This document shows positions 57,594-64,000 of a stretch of 64,000 nt of DNA, piece by piece. The stretch lies in NCBI RefSeq assembly GCF_006265115.1, contig NZ_SMDR01000003.1, positions 1-64,000 of the forward strand. Direction: 5' to 3'. The position numbers were made by a program, and so were the translations under genes. Numbering within the stretch: the stretch's first letter is position 1; each line of letters starts with the position of its first letter. Under the pieces are notes generated by a model. It did no database searches. It worked only from the letters and a program-made list of their open reading frames with translations, and was not told the origin of the DNA. The DNA comes from Arenimonas terrae (lineage in GTDB: Bacteria > Pseudomonadota > Gammaproteobacteria > Xanthomonadales > Xanthomonadaceae).

Positions 57594-59067
57594 CGCCATC
57601 GTCGAAGGCGGTCCCGAGCGGCGTCTGCATCCGCTGTCCTGGCTGTTCGTCCTGATCCAGCAGATCCGGAGCTTCGCGCTGCCGCTGCTCGTGCTTTTGT
57701 TCACCGGGCGTGGAAATTCCTGGGAACTTTGGGGGCTGGTAGGCGCGGGCGCGCTGGTGCTGGTGTCGCTGGCGCAGTACTTCACGTACCGTTTCCGGGT
57801 CGAAGGCGACGGCATCGTCATCCGCAGCGGCCTGTTCCAGAAAAGCCTGCGACACATCCCTTTCCAGCGCATCCACAACGTCGCCCTGCACCAGTCGCTG
57901 CTGCACCGCTTTTTCGGCGTCGCCGAGGTGAAACTGGAGTCTGCGGGCGGCATGAAGGCCGAAGGCGAGATGCGCGTGCTGTCGCTGGCCGATGCCCACG
58001 CGCTGGAAGAGCTGGTGCGCGGGCACGGACCGGCATCGCGAAACGAAGGCGCGACCGGCGCCGGTCGCGCAGAGCCCAGCGCCGACGAACTGCTGGCTCT
58101 GCCCACCAGTGAAGTGGTGCGCCTGGGGCTGATCTCCAACCGCGGCATGATCCTGGTCGCCGCCGCCTTCGGTGTGCTGGCGCAGTCGGGCTCGGATTTC
58201 CTGGGCGACGCGATCGAGTCCTGGATCAAGCTGCTGATGGGCTGGGGCAAGGAGCTGCACCTGGGCATCGCCGGTTGGCTGATCGGCGCGCTGACCCTGC
58301 TGGTGGTCGCGGTGATCGCCCTGCGCCTGCTCTCGGTGCTGCTGGCGCTGCTGCAGTTCCATGGCTTCAGCCTGACCGAAACCGGCCGGCGCCTGAGCGT
58401 CCAGCGCGGCCTGCTCACCCGAGTGCGCGCCAACATGCCGCGCGGGCGCATCCAGGCCTGGAGCCTGCGCGAAGGGCTGACGCACCGCTGGCTCGGCCGC
58501 CGCAGCCTGCGCGTGGACAGCGCGTCGATGGAAGCGGTCAACGACCAGCGCTCCGTGCGCGACCTGGTGCCGCTGGCGAGCCCGGAGGTCATGGACCGGC
58601 TGATCCGGCACCTGCTGCCCGGCGCGCACTGGCCGCTCCGGGAGTGGCGTCCGCTGCATCCCAGGGCCTGGCGGCGGCAGTTCGCCGTGCCGGCCCTGGT
58701 GACCCTGGTGGTGACCGCCGTCCTGACCTTGCGCGAAGGAACCTGGGGCCTGGCGACGCTTTCGCTGCTGCCGCTGTTGCTGTTGCGCGCGAAGGTGTGG
58801 GCGCGGCACGCCGGTTACAGCCTGGAAGGCGGCCTGATCGCGGTGCGCGAAGGATGGCTCGACAAGTCCTGGCGATTCGCCGAAACCGGCAAGCTGCAGG
58901 CGATCAAGCTCAGCCGCTCGCCCTTCGACCGCCGCCACGGCATGGCGACCCTGGTGCTGGACACCGCCGGCGCCAGTCCGATGGAGCCCGCGCTGCGCAT
59001 CCGCTACCTGCCCGAGGACGAAGCGCGCCGCCTGCACGACCAGCTCGCCGCCGCGATGGACCGCTAG
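57577..59067 (+). CDS. ydbT: PH-domain membrane protein, YdbT-like
   Basis: A 496-aa protein with paired membrane helices at the N-terminus (about residues 20-70), three bPH2 domains (FRVEGDGIVIRSGLFQKSLRHIPFQRIHNVALHQ; then GFSLTETGRRLSVQRGLLTRVRANMPRGRIQAWSL; then GYSLEGGLIAVREGWLDKSWRFAETGKLQAIKL), and further helices at about 250-330. The domain duplication is typical. It may be part of a membrane assembly with YdbS; function not established. The stop is 3 nt before the trkH stop on the other strand. Confidence 0.88.
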   Translation: MTTPSDAIVEGGPERRLHPLSWLFVLIQQIRSFALPLLVLLFTGRGNSWELWGLVGAGALVLVSLAQYFTYRFRVEGDGIVIRSGLFQKSLRHIPFQRIHNVALHQSLLHRFFGVAEVKLESAGGMKAEGEMRVLSLADAHALEELVRGHGPASRNEGATGAGRAEPSADELLALPTSEVVRLGLISNRGMILVAAAFGVLAQSGSDFLGDAIESWIKLLMGWGKELHLGIAGWLIGALTLLVVAVIALRLLSVLLALLQFHGFSLTETGRRLSVQRGLLTRVRANMPRGRIQAWSLREGLTHRWLGRRSLRVDSASMEAVNDQRSVRDLVPLASPEVMDRLIRHLLPGAHWPLREWRPLHPRAWRRQFAVPALVTLVVTAVLTLREGTWGLATLSLLPLLLLRAKVWARHAGYSLEGGLIAVREGWLDKSWRFAETGKLQAIKLSRSPFDRRHGMATLVLDTAGASPMEPALRIRYLPEDEARRLHDQLAAAMDR

Positions 59068-59070
59068 CCG

Positions 59071-60528
59071 CTACTCGCGCCAGAACTGCGGCGTAAGCAA
59101 TACCAGCAGCGAGAACACCTCAAGGCGGCCCAGGATCATGCCCAATGTGCCCAGCCAGACGGCCCCGTCGTTGACGCCAGAAAAGCTCGTGGCGACGGCG
59201 CCCAGGCCCGGACCGTGGTTGGTCATCGTGGCGACGGCGGCGCCAAACGAAGACTCGACGTCCAGGCCGGTGAGGTTCATGCCCAGCATCAGCATCACGA
59301 AACACAGCATCCAGATGGCAATGAAGCCACTGACCGACAACACCACGCTCTCGGAGACGCGCCGCCCCCCCATCTTCACCAGGAACTGCGCCTTCGGATG
59401 CACCAGCTGCTTGATCTCGCGATACCCCTGGCGCACGACCATCACCACGCGGGCAACCTTCAGGCCGCCGACCGTCGAGCCGGAGCAGCCGCCGATGAAG
59501 GCAACACCCAGGACCAGCAGCGGCGCCGCGCCGGACCACTGGTCGAAACCCGACACGGCATACCCGGTGGTGGTGATGCTCGAGACGACCTGGAACGTCG
59601 CGAAGCGGAAGGCATCGCCAAATCCGGCGTAGTCGCCGCCGAACCAGATCATCAGCGTCACTATCAGGCTGGCGGCGGCGACGATGCGCAGAAAGGAGCG
59701 CAGCTCGGAATCGCTGCCGTAGACCGCCATCGACGCCCTCCGCCACGCGACGAAGTGCAGGCCGAAGTTGACGCCGCCCAGCATCATGAACAGCACCGCC
59801 GTCCACTCCAGGATCGGGCTGTTCCAGAACCCGAAGGCGGCATCGTAGGTCGAGAAGCCGCCCGTGCTGACCGTGCTCATCGCGTGGCAAATGGCGTCGA
59901 ACAGGCTCATGCCACCGACCCAGAACGAGACAGCGCACAGCAGCGTCAACCCGAAGTACACGCCCCACAGCGCCTTCGCCGTCTCGGCGATGCGCGGCGT
60001 CAGCTTGGTGTCCTTGGTCGGGCCGGTGCTCTCGGCGCGGAACAGCTGGGTGCCGCCGATCTTGAGCATCGGCAGGATCGCCACCGCCAGGATCACGATG
60101 CCCATGCCGCCAAGGAACTGCAGCAGCTGGCGGTAGAACAGAACGCTCCGCGGGAGGTCGTCGAGACCGACGATCACCGTCGCACCGGTGGTGGTCAAAC
60201 CCGACGTGGCCTCGAAGATCGCGTCGGAGTAGCTCAGGAAAGGCGGCCCGTGCACGAAGGGCAGCGCCGACACCAGGCTGGCGAAGACCCAAGTCATTGT
60301 GACGATCAGGAAGCCGTCGCGCAGGCGCATGTCGTAGTTGACCCGCCGCGCCGGCACCCAGAGCGCGACGCCAATCATGAAACTGACCAGGAAACTGCCG
60401 AAAAACACCCCCGGCGTGCCCTTCTCGCCCCAAGCGAGCGCGAGCAGCGCCGGCGGCAACTTGGTCAGCGACGACAGGACGATGATCACGCCCAGGATGC
60501 GCTGGATCGCTCGGAAGCGCTGGCTCAT
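59071..60528 (-). CDS. trkH: Potassium uptake protein TrkH
   Basis: A 485-aa K+ channel with four M1-P-M2 repeats: filter segments include TTGATVIVGLDDLPR, STGGFSTYDAAF, TTTGYAVSGFDQWSG and NHGPGLGAVATSF. Pairs with TrkA for K+ uptake. The ATG at 60528 overlaps the trkA stop (TGATG); a longer start at 60537 (MAVMSQRF) is less likely. Confidence 0.93.
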   Translation of the reverse strand: MSQRFRAIQRILGVIIVLSSLTKLPPALLALAWGEKGTPGVFFGSFLVSFMIGVALWVPARRVNYDMRLRDGFLIVTMTWVFASLVSALPFVHGPPFLSYSDAIFEATSGLTTTGATVIVGLDDLPRSVLFYRQLLQFLGGMGIVILAVAILPMLKIGGTQLFRAESTGPTKDTKLTPRIAETAKALWGVYFGLTLLCAVSFWVGGMSLFDAICHAMSTVSTGGFSTYDAAFGFWNSPILEWTAVLFMMLGGVNFGLHFVAWRRASMAVYGSDSELRSFLRIVAAASLIVTLMIWFGGDYAGFGDAFRFATFQVVSSITTTGYAVSGFDQWSGAAPLLVLGVAFIGGCSGSTVGGLKVARVVMVVRQGYREIKQLVHPKAQFLVKMGGRRVSESVVLSVSGFIAIWMLCFVMLMLGMNLTGLDVESSFGAAVATMTNHGPGLGAVATSFSGVNDGAVWLGTLGMILGRLEVFSLLVLLTPQFWRE

Positions 60529-61907
60529 CACAGCCACGTCGCTCCGGTCTGGAACAGCACGCTCACCTGCGCCATCTCGCGCTTGTCCATCACGAAAAGG
60601 ATGACGTGGTCGCCCGGTTCGATCACCACGTCGTGGTGCGCGATCAGCAGCATGTCGCCGCGCACGATGCCGCCGATCGTCGTCGCCGGCGGCAACTCGA
60701 GCTCTTCGAGCGAGCGACCGATGACCTGCGAGGTGCGGCGGTCGCCGCGGACCACGGCCTCGATGGCCTCGGCGGCGCCGCGGCGCAGCGAATAAACGCG
60801 CGCCGGTGCGCCCTCGCGGATGTGCGCCAGCAGCGCGCCCAGTGTGACCAGCTGCGGACTGACCGCGATGTCGATCGGGCCGCCCTCGACCAGCTCGGCG
60901 TACGACGGCCGGTTGATCAGCGAGATCACGCGCGGGCAGCCCATGCGCTTGGCCAGCATCGCCGAGAGGATGTTGGCCTCGTCGTCGTTGGTCATCGCGC
61001 AGTAGACGTCGGTCTGGTCGATGTTCTCCTCGCGCAGCAGGTCCTCGTCGGCGCAGTCGCCGACCAGCACGATCGAGTTCAGCAGGTCTTCGGCGATGCC
61101 GCGCGCGCGTTCGCGCGAACGTTCCAGCACCTTCACCGAATAGCGCGACTCGAGGCTGCGCGCCAGGTTGCGGCCGATGTTGCCGCCGCCGGCGATCAGC
61201 AGCCGGCGCGCCGGCCGCGGATCGACCTTGCGCAGCTCGCTCATCACCGTGAGGATGTTCTTGCGGTCGGCGAGGAAGAACACTTCATCGTCGACTTCGA
61301 TGACGGTATTGCCCTCGGGTTTGACCGGCTTGCCCTGGCGGAAGATCGCGGCCACGCGCGCGTCCACGCCGGCCGGCAGGTGTTCGCGCAGTTCGCGGAT
61401 CTCGTGCCCGACCAGGGCGCCGCCGGGAACCGCGCGCACCGCCACCAGCTGGGCGCGGCCGTCGGCGAAATCCAGCACCTGCAGCGCGCCCGGATATTCG
61501 ATAAGGCGCTCGACGTGCCGGCAGACCAGCTGTTCGGGGCTGATCGCGGCGCTCACCGCCGAATGGTCCGGGTCGGCCAGGGCTGCGACGTCCAGGTACT
61601 GCGCCTCGCGCAGGCGGGCGACGCGGGTCGGGGTGCGGAACTGGTGCTGGGCGACCTGGCAGGCGATCAGGTTCACCTCGTCGCTGGAGGTCACCGCCAC
61701 CAGCAGTTCGGCCTCCTCCGCGCCGGCCTGGGCCAGCACGCTGGGCAGCGAGCCGTGGCCGACCACGGTGCGGATGTCGAGCTTCTCGGCCAGTTCGCGC
61801 AGGCGCTGGTGGTCGGTGTCGACCACCGTGATGTCGTTGTTTTCCGACGCCAGGGCCGAAGCCACCGACGTACCGACCTGGCCCGCGCCCAGGATGAGGA
61901 TCTTCAT
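60528..61907 (-). CDS. trkA: Trk potassium transport regulatory protein TrkA
   Basis: A 459-aa peripheral protein with two RCK units, each with a Rossmann NAD-binding site (LILGAGQVGTSVASALA near residue 3; LLIAGGGNIGRNLARSLE near 233) and a TrkA-C domain. Gates TrkH in response to ATP/NADH. Upstream of trkH with TGATG coupling. GAAGGTCATGGCGTC before the ATG is the ribosome-binding context. Confidence 0.97.
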   Translation of the reverse strand: MKILILGAGQVGTSVASALASENNDITVVDTDHQRLRELAEKLDIRTVVGHGSLPSVLAQAGAEEAELLVAVTSSDEVNLIACQVAQHQFRTPTRVARLREAQYLDVAALADPDHSAVSAAISPEQLVCRHVERLIEYPGALQVLDFADGRAQLVAVRAVPGGALVGHEIRELREHLPAGVDARVAAIFRQGKPVKPEGNTVIEVDDEVFFLADRKNILTVMSELRKVDPRPARRLLIAGGGNIGRNLARSLESRYSVKVLERSRERARGIAEDLLNSIVLVGDCADEDLLREENIDQTDVYCAMTNDDEANILSAMLAKRMGCPRVISLINRPSYAELVEGGPIDIAVSPQLVTLGALLAHIREGAPARVYSLRRGAAEAIEAVVRGDRRTSQVIGRSLEELELPPATTIGGIVRGDMLLIAHHDVVIEPGDHVILFVMDKREMAQVSVLFQTGATWL

Positions 61908-61975
61908 GACGCCATGACCTTCTGGTGATCTGGTTCCGCTGGAAGCCGCATCCCGGTCCGGCCGGTGCGGCTAGT

Positions 61976-63667
61976 CTACCGGGCCGGAGCCGGCGCGGGC
62001 ACGGCGCAGTCGGTGACTGCGGCTTCGCCCAGCAGCCACCAGTCGCGCCGGTTGGCGGTGCCGACACGCTGCGCCGCGCCCGGAACCTCCCACGCGATGC
62101 AGGCCAGGGCGTCACTGCGCTGGACCAACAGCCGCCGCCGCTGCGGATCCGAGCGCAGCCAGGCCACGCCGCGCGCCAGCTGCGTCGCCGGCGGCTGGCG
62201 GAAGCCGAACTCGGCGACCGGCCCCCGCGCCTGCAGCAGGTTCTGTTCCTTCCAGTCCACCAGGCCGATCCCGGCCTGCCCCGCCAACTGGCGCGCCTGC
62301 CGCATCACCGCGCGCGAGGAGTTCTCGTCGTCGAGCAGGGGATGCACCACGAAGCCATAGCCACTCCACAGCAGCACCAGCAGCGCCGCGCACGCCGGCA
62401 GCGCGCCGCGCACGCGTCCCCACAGCGCGGCGACCAGACCGCCCGCACCCACCGTCGCCAGCATCCACCACAGCCAGCGCGCTTCGTCGCCCAGGCCACG
62501 TTCGGCAACGAGCCGCCGGGCGAAGCCCGGGTCCGAGACCAGCGCCGCCGCGCCCGCAGCCAGCAGCAGCGCCGACAGCGCAAGCACGAAGGCCAGCACC
62601 GCCCGCCGGAACCCGGCGCGCTGGCTGGTCGACTCCAGGAAGGGCGCCGCGGCCAGCGCCAGCGCCGGCAGCGCCGGCAGGATGTACATGTCGCGCTTGC
62701 CGGCGCTGGCGCTGAAGAACAGCAGCACCAGCACGCACCAGGCCAGCGGTAGCCAGACCCGCGCATCACGATCGCGCCAGGCCTGCTTCCACGGCTCCAG
62801 CAGCCATGGCAGGGCCAGCGAGAACGGCAGCCAGAACAGCGCGACCACCTGGAGGAAATACCAGGCCGGTTCATGGTGGTGCCAGGGATCGGCGTAACGC
62901 TGTGCCGTCTGCTTGAACAGGATGTTGCCCAGGTACTCCTGGTGTTCCGGATTGCCGCTGCCCAACCCCACCGCCAGCACCGGTCCCAGCCACAGCGCGA
63001 TGGCGGCCAGGAAGGCGAGGCCGCCCAGCGCCCAGCGGCCGCCGTTGCCGTTTCCAAGCTCCGCCAGTCCGCGCCAGCGCCAGCGCACCATCGCCGCGAA
63101 CGGCAGCAGCACCAGCAGCGGCAGGAACCCCACGCCCTTGCTGATCACGCCCAGGCCCGCGGCGAAACACCCGGCCCAGAACCAGCGCCAGGCCGGACCC
63201 AGCAGCAGATGACGGCACAGCCCGTAGAACGACAGCGTCGTCAGCAGGACGAGGGTCGGATCGATCTGCGCGCGTTTGGCTTGGTAGACGAACTGCAGGC
63301 TCACCAGCACCGCGGTCGCCGCCCACCAGCCGGCGCGCGGCGTCCAGAGCCGGCGGCCGAGGTCGTAGACCAGCCCCAGCGTGCCCAGGCCTGCCAGCAG
63401 CGACGGCAGCAGGAAGCTCCAGCGCCAGCTGCCGACCACGAAATAGGCCAGCGACAGCAGCCAGAAATAGAAGGGCGGCTTGTCCGGATACAGTTCACCG
63501 CCGCGATGCGGGAACAGGAAATCGCCGCTTTCGACCATCTGCTTGGCGACCAGCACGAAGCGCGGCTCGTCGGCAGGCCAGGGCTCGCGCAGCCCGTAGC
63601 CGGCCGCGAGCACGAAGAAGGCGAGCGCGAAGAGAATCCAGGCCTGGCGGCGGTCGGTTCCGGTCAT
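61976..63667 (-). CDS. ArnT-like glycosyltransferase family 39 membrane protein
   Basis: A 563-aa polytopic protein with about twelve helices. The first periplasmic loop holds GLREPWPADEPRFVLVAKQMVESGDFLFPHRGGELYPDKPPFYFW, with DE catalytic acidic residues typical of GT39/PMT/ArnT enzymes that move sugars from undecaprenyl phosphate. Lipid A modification by aminoarabinose or similar is possible but not shown. The ATG at 63667 is used; an earlier one at 63685 exists. Confidence 0.88.
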   Translation of the reverse strand: MTGTDRRQAWILFALAFFVLAAGYGLREPWPADEPRFVLVAKQMVESGDFLFPHRGGELYPDKPPFYFWLLSLAYFVVGSWRWSFLLPSLLAGLGTLGLVYDLGRRLWTPRAGWWAATAVLVSLQFVYQAKRAQIDPTLVLLTTLSFYGLCRHLLLGPAWRWFWAGCFAAGLGVISKGVGFLPLLVLLPFAAMVRWRWRGLAELGNGNGGRWALGGLAFLAAIALWLGPVLAVGLGSGNPEHQEYLGNILFKQTAQRYADPWHHHEPAWYFLQVVALFWLPFSLALPWLLEPWKQAWRDRDARVWLPLAWCVLVLLFFSASAGKRDMYILPALPALALAAAPFLESTSQRAGFRRAVLAFVLALSALLLAAGAAALVSDPGFARRLVAERGLGDEARWLWWMLATVGAGGLVAALWGRVRGALPACAALLVLLWSGYGFVVHPLLDDENSSRAVMRQARQLAGQAGIGLVDWKEQNLLQARGPVAEFGFRQPPATQLARGVAWLRSDPQRRRLLVQRSDALACIAWEVPGAAQRVGTANRRDWWLLGEAAVTDCAVPAPAPAR

Positions 63668-63703
63668 GGCGGCGGAAGATAACACCGCCGCCGGCGGACG
63701 GCC

Positions 63704-64000
63704 TCAGCCTGTCTTGGCCAGGCGAGCGTAGAAGAAGCCGTCCATGCCGTCCTCGCCGGGCAGGCGCTGGCGCCCGGGGCCGCTGGCGCGGCCGAAGCGC
63801 GCACCGAGCGGCTCGGCACGGGCGTCCGCGGTGCGGGCGAGGAAGGCCGCCACCTGGCGTTCGTTCTCGTCGCGCAGCACCGAACAGGTGGCGTAGACCA
63901 TCCGCCCACCCGGCCGCAGCAGCGGCCAGAGCGCGTCGAGCAGGCGCGTTTGCGCCTGGACCACGGCGGGGATGTCGGCCGCGCGCCGGTGCCACTTGAT
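63704..64000 (-). CDS. rsmB: 16S rRNA cytosine methyltransferase RsmB, C-terminal part (partial)
   Basis: Runs off the right edge; 98 C-terminal codons are present ([50 protein letters not shown]...). YATCSVL holds a catalytic Cys of RNA m5C methyltransferases, and [25 protein letters not shown] fits the RsmB family, which methylates C967 of 16S rRNA. The N-terminal domain and second Cys lie outside the window. No rsmB partner (def/fmt) is visible here. Confidence 0.88.
   Translation of the reverse strand: MKWHRRAADIPAVVQAQTRLLDALWPLLRPGGRMVYATCSVLRDENERQVAAFLARTADARAEPLGARFGRASGPGRQRLPGEDGMDGFFYARLAKTG

Overview
The window is very GC-rich (by eye about two thirds or more) and its gene content and order point to a gammaproteobacterium of the Xanthomonadaceae/Lysobacteraceae (Lysobacter-, Luteimonas- or Xanthomonas-like). 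Indicators are the soeABC module, tandem S9 peptidases, the algR-hemC pair, the lptM-dapF-DUF484-xerC block, the rpoD type, many small lipoproteins, and integron attC sites resembling the xanthomonad type. The assignment is by protein and gene-order recognition only; no search was run.

Layout. (1) 1-3.4 kb is the distal (old) end of a chromosomal integron cassette array: about eight small forward genes separated by 56-nt attC sites that are intact on the left and progressively decayed to the right. The integrase and attI are not in the window and are expected to lie further left. (2) 3.5-7.6 kb is a run of small membrane, secreted and lipoprotein genes of mostly unknown function, including a cold-shock/DUF1294 fusion and an HExxH-type protein. 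(3) 7.6-14.5 kb holds an envelope block: ctpA, envC and gpmI on the minus strand, then a repeat-rich beta-helix-like secreted protein and an M28 lipoprotein peptidase on the plus strand. (4) 14.5-21.9 kb is all minus strand: ddaH, DUF1993, an MFS transporter, and a probable operon of M1 peptidase, alpha/beta hydrolase, aspartyl beta-hydroxylase-like enzyme and sulfotransferase. (5) 21.9-25.8 kb has a repeat-rich intergenic region, ubiE, an arsC-like gene, hslVU, and hairpin (REP-like) elements. (6) 25.9-30.7 kb has an ECF sigma factor with a membrane partner, DUF971, xerC-DUF484-dapF-lptM and an unknown membrane protein. (7) 30.8-39.3 kb has two S9 oligopeptidases, a GNAT/RimK-like pair, a lipocalin and a WYL regulator. 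(8) 39.3-46.3 kb has a LolA-like protein, soeABC (sulfite dehydrogenase-type molybdoenzyme) and two large lipoproteins. (9) 46.5-52.5 kb has a winged-helix/Ser-Thr-kinase/TPR fusion, hemC, algR, an esterase and a Fur-controlled hemP locus. (10) 52.5-64 kb has a TonB-domain lipoprotein, tRNA-Ile(CAU), rpoD, dtd, an LpxL-like acyltransferase, ydbS/ydbT, trkHA, an ArnT-like GT39 and the C-terminal end of rsmB.

Themes. Envelope biology dominates (peptidoglycan, lipid A and lipoprotein genes, proteases). Many starts look leaderless, with a -10 box 6-7 nt before the ATG. Three perfect-armed hairpin elements that carry a shared GGGGTC end motif, plus a further inverted-repeat region, sit between genes; one supplies the stop codon and tail of a coding sequence. 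The most unusual items are the decaying integron array, the kinase fusion with its divergent lipoprotein neighbours, and the hydroxylase/sulfotransferase pair.
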